A stretch of DNA of 64,000 nt, taken from Helianthus annuus (lineage: Eukaryota > Streptophyta > Magnoliopsida > Asterales > Asteraceae). The first letter of the stretch is position 1; each line of letters opens with the position of its first letter. The translations under genes and the position numbers were made by a program. Under the pieces are notes generated by a model, which worked only from the letters and a program-made list of their open reading frames with translations, was not told where the DNA came from and made no database searches. The stretch lies in the NCBI RefSeq assembly GCF_002127325.2, contig NC_035448.2:12105408-12169407 (forward strand). Direction: 5' to 3'. This document shows, piece after piece, positions 32,189-43,302 of this stretch.

Positions 32189-32949
32189 TGTTGGGATTGA
32201 ACCCTAACAAAGGAATAGATAATGAAAGCCAAAACCGGATCACAATAGTGGACTCACAATAAGCAGCAGTTTACTATACGATTTCCCCTTGACTGTGGCT
32301 CCAACATCTGCTATACTCCAAAGTATTGCTTCTATCAACATCTGCTGACCTACAACTACTGTTCTATTCAAGGACTGGTGAAGACTAAAAGCCCTGTTGT
32401 TCAATCTGCTGCCTTGAGTCAAGCACTGCTGATCATGACAAGTACTGCTGGGTTCACAGCAGTAGAATGATGCAGCAACAGTTTTATTCATCTCATGTAA
32501 TGTAATGCAATATCAGTAGTTAGCAAAGCAGTAGTTGTATAGATCAGTAGATAGAGTTTGTTAGGTTGTTAGATGTCACTTTCATGGTGACGTCAGCTGA
32601 GATGCTTCAGTGGTTTGGATTGTCTATAAATGTAATAGTACTCTGTACTGTTACACTTGATCGTTTTGAGTGAGTTCTTCTCCTCAATTCAATCCTTTCA
32701 TCTTGTGCAACCAACCTTGGGGTATCAGGCTGAGGGGGAGTTTAGTTATATAAGCATGCTTGTAATCTTTTGATTTTCATTGTAATCATTCTACTTAATG
32801 AGAAAGCATGTGTTTATCAAACTATTCTCTTCTTTGATTATGTTTATAAAGTTTGTATTCATTTCCGCTGCACTTTACATTGTTTTATATCCATTGATTT
32901 GTCAAATTCTTACAAACAAGCATAATCATGACAACCTTCGATCCTAACA
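32189..32949 (+). repeat. Copia-3 3' LTR
   Basis: 761 bp, starting TGTTGGGATT and ending GATCCTAACA. A short purine run CAGGGGAAGA precedes it, TATAAATG lies at 32624-32631 and GAAAA follows at 32950-32954. Confidence 0.95.
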
Positions 32950-32954
32950 GAAAA

Positions 32955-33958
32955 TCTGTTAAAATTAACAGTCAGAAGGATCAGATCAGACAATGGAACA
33001 TAATTTAAAAATTCAAAAATTGAGAGCTTCCTTGTAAGCAAAGGAATCTCTCATGACTTTTCTGCTCCCAGAACACCCCAACAGAATGGAGTGGTGGAAA
33101 GGAGAAATAGAACTTTAGTGGAAGCAGCTAGAACAATGCTTGGTCATGCTAAACTGCCCACTCATTTTTTGGGCAGAAGCAATAGCAAATGCTTGTTTTA
33201 CCCAAAATAGATCCATAATCAACAAAAGGCTCAATAAAACACCCTACAACATTATCAATGGAAGAATTCCAAGTGTAAAATTTTTGCATACATTTGGTTG
33301 TAGATGTTTTGTTTTCAATAGTTTTGAAAGCCTTGAGAAATTTGACAGAAAAGCAGAGAAGGGTGTTTTTCTTGGTTATTCTTTGTCCTCAAAAGCTTAT
33401 AAAATTTTTATTCTAAACACAAAGACAATCAGAGAAAGTTTATATATATATTTTGATGACTCATCAGAAACAGAAGTTTCTGATGAATATATGAAGGAAA
33501 TAAACTTTTCTAATAAACAAGAAAAATATGAACATCTTTTTGAAACGATAACAGAAGACTTCTTAGAACATGATAAATCCCTTACAAACAAATCAATAGA
33601 TAATTCATGTACTAACCCTGTAGAACAAATGGAAAATGCATCAGAAATCTTGAATCAGAACAATGAAAATATGTCTGACAATCAAAATTCTGATACATTC
33701 CTTGCAACTGAGGCAACTGTTCAGGGGGAAACTTCAAATCCATCCGAACCAACAACTTTTCACAATAAGTTGAGATGGATAAAAGGACATACTCATTCTG
33801 ACATCATTGGAAATCCAGAAGATGGTGTAAGAACAAGATCTGCAACAGCACATGAGTGTGCATTTGCTGGGTTCCTAAGCAAGATAGAACCCAAGTCTGT
33901 CAAAGAAGCTTTAAATGGCTCAGACTGGATTCAAGCAATGCAAGAAGAGCTTGATTAG
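32955..33958 (+). pseudogene. pol: Copia-2 integrase, remaining part
   Basis: Continues the integrase cut at 16579. The second aspartate (RIRSDNGT) is followed by a TAA where GAA is usual. The PQQNGVVERRNRT glutamate motif is near 33070-33108. A one-base shift in a T run near 33166 moves into the frame 33140-33958, which holds NGRIPSVKFLHTFGCRCFV and GVFLGYS. An acidic linker leads to the RT start (KEALNGSDWIQAMQEELD), ending at a TAG. Confidence 0.85.
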
Positions 33959-35569
33959 TTTGAAAAGAGTAAGGTATGGGATCTGGTGCCTAAGCCAAAT
34001 GACAAATCAGTCATAGGCTCAAAATGGGTATTTAGAAACAAATCAGATGAAAATGGCATAATAAGCAGGAATAAGGCAAGGTTAGTGGTCAAAGGTTATT
34101 GTCAACAAGAAGGTATTGACTCTGATGAAACCTTTGCACCAGTGGCCAGATTAGAAGCAGTGAGAATCTTTCTTACTTATGCTGCATCCAAAGACTTCAA
34201 AGTATATCAAATGGATGTGAAATCTGCATTCCTGAATGGTAAAATTGAGGAAGAAGTTTATGTGTATCAACCTGAAGGCTTTGTTGATCCAAAATTTTAA
34301 AACCATGTTTACAAATTAAACAAAGCCTTGTATGGTTTGAAGCAAGCTCCTAGAGCCTGGTATGAAACACTTTCAAACTTCTTACTCAATTCTGGCTTCA
34401 CAAAAAGTACTATTGACACAACACTTTTTCATAAAACATATAAGGGTCACACTTTGTTAGTCCAAATATATGTTGGTGACATTATATTTGGATCAACAAA
34501 TGAAAATTTCTGTAAAAAGTTTCAAAAGTTAATGACCAGCCACTTTGAAATGAGCATGATGGGTGAGTTAACCTTTTTCTTAGGTTTACAAGTAAAACAA
34601 AGAATTGATGGAATATTTTTGAGTCAATCTAAGTATGTGAAAACAATTCTGCACAAATACTCACTTGAAAATTGCTCAATTTCAAAAACTCCCATGGCAA
34701 CAGGGAACAAACTTGATTCTGATAAAGATGGAATATGTGTAGATATTAAAACCTATAGGGGGATGATATGATCATTGTTATACTTAACTGCAAGCAGACC
34801 AGATGTTATGTTTGCAACATGCTTTCTGGCCAGATATCAATGCAATCCTAAAGAATCCTACCTAAAAGCAGTAAAAAGAGTTTTTAAATATCTAAAGGGC
34901 ATGTCAGAACTTGGTCTCTGGTATCCTAAGGATATAAATCTTGAACTAATTGCATATACAGATGCAGATTATGCAGGTTGCAAGATTGACAGAAAAAGTA
35001 CATCTGGTGCATGTCAAATCTTGGGAGAAAAGTTGGTATGTTGAGCAAGTAAGAAACAAAACTGTGTTGCAACATCAACAGCTGAATCAGAATATGTAGT
35101 AGCAGCAAGTTGCTGTTCACAAGTGCTGTGGATGCAAACTCAGCTGAAAGATTATGGAGTAAATCTGACAAAGATACCCATTCTATGTGATTCAAATAGT
35201 GCAATTTCAATTACAGAAAATCCAGTTCATCACTCTAGAACCAAGCACATAGATGTCAGATATCACTTCATAAAGGATCATGTTGAAAAAGGTAACATAG
35301 AAATATACTTTGTTCCAACAGAAAACCAAATTGCTGACATTTTTACAAAACCTCTTGATGAAAAGAGACACAATTTTTTAATCAGCAAACTTGGCATGGT
35401 TAACATAAAAGATGAAGATGTTTCAGAAAACAAAAGGCCACAAACTGAAAACCGACCTGATGAACATCAAGATGAAAATTATGATAATCAAAGAATAATT
35501 CAACAGGTTTCTGATAAAGAAATCCATCAATCTGATGGAATATCAGAAGATCTGATAAATCATCAATGA
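33959..35569 (+). pseudogene. pol: Copia-2 reverse transcriptase and RNase H
   Basis: RT begins near 33986 ([12 protein letters not shown]) with [21 protein letters not shown] and [13 protein letters not shown]. It resumes after a TAA at 34298-34300 with YGLKQAPRAWYE. The catalytic YVDD box reads YVGD (GGT at 34475-34477), so one metal-binding aspartate is lost. A TGA at 34769-34771 precedes LLYLTASRPDVMFA. RNase H motifs follow (AYTDADYAGC, a TGA at 35042-35044, STAESEYVVAAS, ILCDSNSAI, HIDVRYHFI, IADIFTKPLDE). The frame is held through most stops, so damage is mainly point mutation. Confidence 0.9.
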
Positions 35570-36242
35570 ATCTGATAGTTTTCAGAAAATCTGATGATTT
35601 ATTAGAAAATCTGAAGAACTATCAGAAAATTTGATGAATCATCAAAAATTCTGATAAAACATCAGAAACTTCGTTGAAACATCAGAATAATCACTGATCA
35701 TCAGAAAATTTTATGAAGTTACCATCTTTATTCATATCTCATATTTGTACAAACTCATAACTGTGGATAGTCTGTTTTTGAATTTTTTTTCTTTAGTTTA
35801 ATTTTAAAAAAAAAATCAAAAAGGGGGAAAGTAACATGCATTAAGATAAATTCAAAGTCACAGCAGAGAAAATCAACCGTCACAGGGAAAAATTTTGCAA
35901 AAAACTGAAATTTTCTTATACTTCCAATGCATGCAATGTCATCTTTCATATGGAATTTGAGAGACACAGGGGCATAAAAATGATTAGGGGCTATGAAAGT
36001 AGCCGCCTAGTTATTCAATGCTTACTCACAACATGGGGCTTCGAAGACTGCCATATACTCACTGCAACAAATATAGTCTTAAATGAAGAAATTGAAATGG
36101 AAATGAAAATCTTTGGTTGTTAATAACATTTATGGCATAACTATCACTTTCATCTATAAATATTAACAACTTGAAAAAGACTTTCTTCATCTCAAACAAT
36201 CTTCTCTTCAAAAGCACTTTATTAGAAATTTCATATTTTAAA
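35570..36242 (+). other. Copia-2 spacer between pol and envelope-like ORF 1
   Basis: Non-coding. It holds tandem-like copies of TCAGAAAATCTGATGA (35565-35715), a polypurine run AAAAAGGGGGAAAG at about 35818-35831 and a TATA box at 36154-36161. Confidence 0.75.
36154..36161 (+). promoter_or_regulatory. Candidate internal TATA box for envelope-like ORF 1
   Basis: TATAAATA 82 bases before the ATG at 36243, followed by a C/T/A-rich leader (CTTTCTTCATCTCAAAC). A matching arrangement precedes ORF 2 at 37978. Confidence 0.45.
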
Positions 36243-37053
36243 ATGGCTTCCCCAAAAGCAATGAAACAAGTACACTTTCCTCTCCCTCTTCACAAACATC
36301 ATAACCTTAGACTTAGGTCTAATCTGGACGGTCCTGCATGGGAAGATTGCAGGTATGTATACAACATGATTATGCGAAGTCCCTTGGGCTTTGCTGTATC
36401 TACATATGTCACTAACTATCCAGAACTCCTTCAAGAATTCTGGTGGAATGCTGAAATCATCTTCAGTGGCACCACCATGTGGATTGAAAGTGAGGTTATT
36501 GGGGTCAAAATCACCCTAAAGGAGGAAACTCTCAGGGACGTCCTCTAGCTGGGTGATGATCAAGAAAACACCTTCCTCAACAAGGAAATGGTGGAACAAA
36601 CTCTGAGGGATATGGGCTATCAAACATACAACGTGTCAAGGAAGATCAGCAAAGTCTGGTTTCATACCACCATTCCAGTACTTGGTGACACAGCTCAGTG
36701 TCTGCTTCTCTAAGAAGATTGGACACTTCAACGAGCTGTCTTATAGGATGATGGAGGTGGTTCATGCAGTTGTACAAGAGAAACTGTACAACTTTTCTAA
36801 GTTTCTCATGAGAGATTTGGAAGCAAACTTACACACCCGTCAACCTTTTCTAATCTACCCTCGCTTTGTGACCAAGGTGATAACCAGACAGCTGGACTTC
36901 GGAGGAGTAAGAAGCTGGTATCCAAGGGCCCAGCTGGCGCTACAAGAGAACATAAGTGATCCAACCCTTGTTCCATCAACAAATCACAGTGGTCATATAA
37001 CCTACCTCTGGTTGTATTTGAAGGGCATGTACAATGTGCTCAATGAGCAGTAG
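36243..37053 (+). pseudogene. Copia-2 envelope-like ORF 1 (broken)
   Basis: From MASPKAMKQVHF the frame gives an N-terminal domain with ELLQEFWWNAEI and EVIGVKITLKEETLRDVL, then a TAG at 36546-36548. Sequence to about 36690 still reads as protein (LGDDQENTFLNKE) in the same frame. A shift leads to 36682-37053 (KIGHFNELSYRMMEVV, QPFLIYPRFVTKVI), which ends at a TAG. The arrangement EFW, then helix, then PRF resembles the N-terminal domain of the Copia-3 ORF. The long linker and C-terminal helices are absent, so this is a short or truncated copy. Function unknown. Confidence 0.6.
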
Positions 37054-38078
37054 TTGTTGTTTGTTTGTTTTTGTGTGTTTAGTGGTAATTTCTTTTCTTT
37101 ATATATAAGTTTGCTATATTTTTTTTCTCTTAAAAAAACAGAAACATAACAATAGATATAGGGGGAACTAAAACAGCATATCTGATTAAAACAAGGAATA
37201 TCTGGCGAAACACTAGAAAATCTGATGATTCATCAGAAAATCTAATAATATATCAGAAAACCTAATAAATCATCAGAATCTGCTCATACATCAGAAAATT
37301 CTCAAAATAACCAGAAAATCTGATAAATCAACAGAAAATAAGAAGAAATATCAGGAACATTGCTCTAAACCAGATTCAAAGAAACTTGCTACAACATAAT
37401 TTTTTTTTACAAAAAGTTTCTGTCAAAATTAAAATTTTTTCTGGGTAAGCTGTCTTCAAAAGGAATGGAACAAAACTGTATTAAACAATACTTCTAGAAA
37501 ATCAGAACAAAGATGTGAAGTTCAGAAATGCCATGTAAGTGAAATCTTCAAAACTCTACTTATTCCCTCTCATTTAAAAAAAAATGGTGATTCAATCTCT
37601 AGATGTGAATCAAATGTATTCTGATGAAGTATGAAGAAAATCCAACTCTCAAAGGTTTATTCAAAGATTTTCTTATATACATCATCAAAAGGAAAACTTG
37701 GGTAGATACACAATCTCAAAAAGGTTTTTATTGGACCTTTTTACAACAAAAGGGGTCCCACATGAAGAAAAGGTGCAAGTTGGACATTAGTGTTTATCTG
37801 CTAAATCCTTGGAATATCTGTTTTTCAATAAAAGATTTATATTAAATTAGAGATAAACCAATGGTTTTCAAAAACGGTTGTTTCCTAAACGGATTAAAAA
37901 CATCATTAAGGTGTCATAGACCACCTTAAATACAAACAACCCACGAAAAACACTCAAAGAGCTCCGTCTCAAAAAACTATAAATACCTCATTCAAAAACA
38001 GAGACTATCATCCTCAACCTTCCTATTCAAAAGCAAAACCCTAAAAACCCTTTTCCGAAACAAAAACCTCAATTCTCA
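37054..38078 (+). other. Copia-2 spacer between the two envelope-like ORFs
   Basis: Non-coding. TCAGAAAATCTGATR-type repeats run 37195-37345, and a purine run ATAGGGGGAACTAAA lies near 37157-37171. A TATA box is at 37978-37985 followed by a C/A-rich leader. No supported gene; the 73-codon frame at 37624 has no recognisable motif. Confidence 0.7.
37978..37985 (+). promoter_or_regulatory. Candidate internal TATA box for envelope-like ORF 2
   Basis: TATAAATA about 94 bases before the ATG at 38079, with a leader containing CATCCTCAACCTTCC. It is similar in spacing to the box before ORF 1. Confidence 0.45.
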
Positions 38079-39926
38079 ATGGCTGCTATCAACATCAACA
38101 TTTCACCTGTTGAAGAGCAACAATGAAGCCATGAATGACAACATTGGAGAATATGATACAAAGTGCCAAATTTTGATTGAATTTCTGACCAGATGTCCTA
38201 TAGCACTGATGTGCACAAAATGCAACATATAAATTACATCAATTATGGCATAAAACTAACCCATTTTTAGTACTAATGTTGGAAAAAGTGTGTTTTTGTC
38301 TTCCTTTTGTATTTTCAGGATTAAATGAGCTCAAATGAACAAAGGAAGCAAAAAGGCAGCTAAATCTAACATAAATACAAGAACAGGAACAAACGTGGCA
38401 TGCCCGACCCCCCCCCACAGCATCTTCCCAAGTAAAAACAAGAGAACAGAAGACTGAACATGCCCCGTGCTCACTGAGCACGGGGGCGTGCCCAAGTGTC
38501 AGCAGAAAAGAAAACGTTGTAGAAGCTTCTATCACCCACCACGGGGGCGTGCCTAGCAGACACGGGGCCGTGGTCAACTCTAAGATTCGTAGAATCTAGG
38601 GAAATCTTGATAGTATAGATACGCTTCTGCACATGGGGTTGTGCTCAGCGGACACGGGGGCGTGGTCAACTAATGCAGACAAACTGCAATTAATGAAGAA
38701 AGAGAAGGATGATGGACACGGGGCCCGTGCCCAACGGACACGGGGCCGTGCTCGAGCTGCTGTTCAGGCTATAAATTGGGGTGCTTGGCTCATTTGCAAA
38801 CCATCCCTTGGCACACCACCTCTCTCACACTTCACCCACCCACCACCACCATCACAACACCATCATCCACCACCACCATCATCCATCATCCATCATAGAG
38901 TGTGTGAGTCGTCTCGGGATCCAAGATTGATCGTAAGAGTTCTTGACAACCAAAGGCCATGTTTGCCTATGTCTCTTACATCACTTGGTGAAGACAAGTG
39001 TTTAGTGTAATACTTTTTATTTTTAATCTTTTCGCACTTTTTATTTGGTTATGTATTAATGACTTTAATAACTAGTTTCTTATGTTGAAGGTGATTCTTC
39101 CTTATCGTTTGTCCGTGGTGTCTTGGCATTATTTTACTGTCTATATAAAATATAAGATTTTCACCATTCATATCTCCACGGTCTATATGGAGATATGTTT
39201 CGGGGGTTAAGGGAACGATTTGGTAAGAGTCTTGCCATTGTTCAGTGTATAGATCCTGCAAAGGACCTGGGTCAAATTTAGTAGGACCTCCTTCAATACC
39301 CACCGGTATTGGATGGCGGGGGTCCAAACTCTTTGATCCCCTCATAAGTAAGCTACTATTAAAACTTTAACCCGGCTACTTAGGACTGTATCCCTGCTGA
39401 CTCAGACTACTTAGCCGAGGGTAACGTCACCTTCAAAAGAGGGGCCTACCACATTATGCATTAATAACTTAATTAATTATCTTTCAATAATCCGACCCTT
39501 TAGGATTGTATCCTTGTTGACTCAAACTACTGGGTTAAGGGTAATGTCACCTTCAAAAGAGGGGCCTACTACAATAACTAAGATAATCTCTTAAAAAGTG
39601 CAAAAGTGCGGAAATAATCAAAGGTTACACTGCACACGAGTCGGATCCAAGTGATTCATCTTGTCTCTCTGTTTTTACTTTTATTTTATTTTTCAGCATT
39701 TTAGTTAGTTTTATTTTTCTAGTTTAAAAACCTTTTTTCTAACTTTTGATTTGATTAGACGTTGAGGATAAACCGGTACTAAAAGCTCTTGTGTCCTTGG
39801 ACGACCTCGGTATCTTACCAACACTATACTACGTCCACGATGGGTGCACTTGCCCATATGTGTGCTTAGTGTTAGTAAATATCGTGTTTTATAAATTTAA
39901 AACTTGGCTAAAAAGTGTAAAAGGGC

Positions 39927-39970
<44 letters not shown>

Positions 39971-42900
39971 TATAACACACGACACGCATCAAGCACAAGC
40001 TCTCATAAAGACCAGAGAGGTACCAGAAAAGCTTATACAACAAGTTGTGAAGACTATCAGACTCTCAAATCTAATCGAGCTTACAACACATGTATGGGGA
40101 GATATCTTCATTACAATATCACCAGAGAAAATAAGGGAATGTTTGGAACTACCCTTAAGCCAAAGCTATGAAGAAGCACCAGAAAAGGAAGATATGTTTA
40201 CACTACTTGATGCTGTAATGGGTTACAAGACAAAGATCTCAAAAATCAGTGAATTCAATAGAAATCAGCTACCTGCCTTCTAGCAAGTGTTAATGGAAAT
40301 TCTAAACAAGTGTTTATCATCAAAAATTGGAGGTAGAGATCAGATAAATAAAAATGTTCTGACAATCATGTTCAGCCTCATTAGTGGGTTGAATATTGAT
40401 TTTGGAACAAAGATATTTAATCCAATCAAAAGATCAATTCTGACCAATACTGGAAGGATAGATTCACATCTACCTTTTCCAAGATTTCTGTCAGTCATAA
40501 TTTCTGATGCATTTTCTGAAAGGAATATGGAAATTCCTGCATCAGAAAATATTTGGAGTACAGAAGTGATGAGACCATGGTTTGCTTTGGGATCCTGGAA
40601 GTCAGAGTATCATGTACCTGTTATGTCAGAAAGAATGTTGAATTTGATACCAGAAGACTCACCTTACAGAGTAGAATATCTAAGGATGTTAAGCAAGAAG
40701 CCAGAGAATAAAGAAGTTTTTGATAATGTGTCCCCTATGGAGCATGATGCACAAGAATCAAGTGCACCAAGAATAGAGCAGCAGGGTGAATCAAAACCTC
40801 ATCAAGCTGATGAAGATGTACACATGAGTCCTGTGGCAGAAGAACATCATGAAGAAATCTCACATATGGGAGAAACAGGTGCACAACACTCTAAACATAA
40901 TATTGTTCACAATTCTGAGAGTGATTCTGATGATTCAATTCAAGGAAATTATGAAATTTCACATAAAGGCACTGTTTCTGAAAGACAAGATGTGAGTAAA
41001 ACCAAAGACCCATTCTCTGAATCAGATTCTGACGAGGAGAATATGGTGGCAACAGGTGGAGATCAGTCTACTGATCAAGGAAACCTGGTTGAGAAAAATA
41101 AGAGTTTCTCAACAACTCATGGAGAATCTAAAAAGGTTCAAGGATATGAGGAAAACCAGAATTTGAATGAGTTTCAGTTATCTGGTGAGAGTATAGAGAA
41201 TATAGAATATTTCAGTCCTCTTAACCTTAGAATAGCAGAGAATGTGTTTTCTGCTGGTGTTAGAGGTGGAACATCTGTTGTTCCTCCTGTTACCCAAGAA
41301 CATCAATCTATGTCAACAGAGCAACTACACAAGGAACTTGATGACATAACAGCTGTTTGTACTGGCAAAACAGCAACAGAAGAAAAGCTTGATCTGATAC
41401 TAGAAGAGATCAGAAATAAAAAATCAGACATTAAAGCCTTGTCAGAAACTGTCAAAGCTGTATAGAAATAAACAGAAGATAACACTGCAACCCTCAACAA
41501 ACTGCAAGAGTCATCAGAAAACAGAGAGAATTCATCAGAATTCAAGAAAGCTCTCAAAGAACTAAAAGAAATCAAGACACAGATGGCTAAGGTTACAAGT
41601 GCAGGGGAAAGCTCAAGTTCTGGAAGAATACTTGAAGAGATTCAGTTCCTTAGAGCCAACAACAACAGCATGGCTGAGGCTTTTGAGAAACTAATAGTGG
41701 AATGGTCTACACAGAAAAATCAATAATTTGGAATTTCAGAAAATGAAGAAACAAGAAGAAATAAATGCTCAAACTCTTGCTAATGTTCGACTGTTAGTAA
41801 AGAGGTTGCAGTATAATGTTGCCAGACTGGCAAAGGTTGATTTTCATGAACTGAAAGCTCCAATTCCACAAGAAAAACCAGCAGGAGAGTCAGAAACTCC
41901 TCAACAACAATTCAAGCAATCAGAAGTTACTCAACCAGATCCAACCAGACAATCAGAAGCTTTAGCAACACAAAAACAGAAACAACCCATGGGTCCTCCT
42001 CCTAGTAAGCCAAAGTTACTCATGGGTCCTCCAACAAATATTTCAAAGCCAGACACATCAAAGGTGCCAATGCAAGGAGTTGTTCCAGTTCAATCATCTT
42101 CCCTAGCTCTCACAGGTGAAACAGAATCAGCAAACAATTCAATACAAAAGAGAAGAGAAGAATGGAACATGAAGTAACATCCTCAAAAAGGCCAAGAAAA
42201 GTGATTGGAGAAGATTCAGATGGAAAACTCAAAGAATTTGAAGTGCTGAAAGGTGATCTACATACAATCATGTATCCTGAAGAACACTTGAAGCATTAAA
42301 ATTGGAACAAACAAGAAGATAAAATAGAAAGGCCACTCTCTCCATTAAGCAGAAATATTGTTGAACTCAAAGATGCAGGAAACTTGGAAATGTTGCACAA
42401 ACCAGTTACAAATCCAATAGTTTCCATTGAAAGGATGATCACTATTAATGCTCCAGGAGGTGTCTTAGGTACTGGTGGACAGAACAAATACACCCTGATC
42501 AGAAAAGATAATAGTGATACAATTGTTACTGATGGAGACCTGGTTGATGATATTCACCCATTGGGCTTGGTAAAGTTGAAGCAGCTCATTGATAAAGACA
42601 GAAGCAGTGCAGTTGTGATCAGAAGAGCTCTTGACCGTATCAAGACTGCAGGAGAGAAGTTATATCAAAGGGCTGCACTGACAGACTTTGACCTGTGTAT
42701 TAACTTTGAGTTTAGCAGCAAAGTACTAACACCTCCTCCAAACTACACCATCCCAGCTGAAATTCCTCCCAAGAAAGTAAGAACTGGAGTTATCATTGAC
42801 AAACCAGAAATGTGTGTTGTTTTCAAAGATGCCTATGATGAGAAAGCTCTGTTCAGAGTCAGTGAAATAAACAGTTATTCAAATCAAACTCTGAAATATA

Positions 42901-43112
42901 TAAAGAACTACATGAATGAAAAACAAAAGCAGCTCAGGGAGAAGGGGAAGAACAATGAACAGCTGAGGAAGACAATTGAAGATAGCATTGAAAAATGGAT
43001 GGAAGCTAGAGGTTGGTACAAAGAACTTTACAAAACAACTCAAAAGGATATTGACTACAAGAAAAGGTTGAAACCAGGAGACAAGTACAGAAGTGGAGTG
43101 AAGATCAATTAA
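38079..43112 (+). pseudogene. Copia-2 envelope-like ORF 2, split by a solo LTR
   Basis: Starts MAAINININISPVE at 38079 and is cut by a TGA at about 38123. It is interrupted at 38206/39997 by a solo LTR and continues to 43112. The N-terminal domain includes ITISPEKIRECLELP and HLPFPRFLSVIISDAF. The middle is acidic (40700-41200) with a coiled coil about 41330-41700. A Q/P-rich linker with two MGPP repeats (41980-42040) and a C-terminal domain (42384-43112, TINAPGGVLGTGG, then KEL-rich helices) follow. Stops at about 40281, 41463 and 42175 and frame changes near 41720 and 42170 break it. It is the full-length counterpart of the Copia-3 ORF. Function unproven. Confidence 0.68.
38207..39991 (+). 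mobile_element. Solo LTR, 1.8 kb, probably Gypsy (Tat/Ogre-like)
   Basis: Starts TGATGTGCAC and ends GACACGCATCA, with AGCAC duplicated at 38202-38206 and 39992-39996. There is no primer site, polypurine tract or coding domain. A GC-rich part (38400-38760) repeats CACGGGGGCGTG or CACGGGGCCGTG about six times. A TATA-like TATAAATT is at 38770-38777. A (CACCAC)n-type run lies near 38835-38890, a roughly 90-base direct repeat (TAGGACTGTATCC.../TAGGATTGTATCC...) at 39382-39565 and an (AT)n run at 39930-39965. It splits envelope-like ORF 2 of Copia-2. Confidence 0.88.
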
Positions 43113-43302
43113 TGAACTCATGAGTTTAAAATTCTGTTTTTGAGAACAATATTTTATTTCTGTTTGTTTTGAATAATGGTTGGTTTGATTCTGTTTTGTG
43201 TTTCTGAATTTAGTTCTTTGAACATTCTTTTTTAAGGATTACTTGAAGTTTGTTTATGTTTGATATAGATAGTTCATTTTCTTACAATACTTAGGGGGAA
43301 AC
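43113..43302 (+). other. Copia-2 3' untranslated region and polypurine tract
   Basis: T-rich sequence ending CTTAGGGGGAAAC (43290-43302), the polypurine tract next to the 3' LTR. Confidence 0.8.

Larger units (their letters stand above)
16580..32949 (+). mobile_element. Copia-3, Sirevirus-like element with envelope-like ORF but no gag-pol
   Basis: Its LTRs are 761 bp each: 16580-16593 plus 25569-26315 (split by Gypsy-B), and 32189-32949. The target duplication GAAAA is at 16575-16579 and 32950-32954. The primer site is at 26318-26329. The interior (26330-32188) has about 2 kb without coding sequence and then one long broken envelope-like ORF (28291-32151). No gag, protease, integrase, RT or RNase H motif was found. 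I count about 19 differences between the LTRs (about 2.5 percent). Confidence 0.92.

Noticed and set aside
31678..32232. 184-codon minus-strand ORF
   Set aside because: Antisense shadow of the envelope-like ORF; Ser-rich composition comes from the reverse of Lys/Glu codons and it runs into the LTR.
38633..39010. ORF with PPPP and HHPPP in the solo LTR
   Set aside because: Product of CACCAC-type simple sequence inside an LTR.
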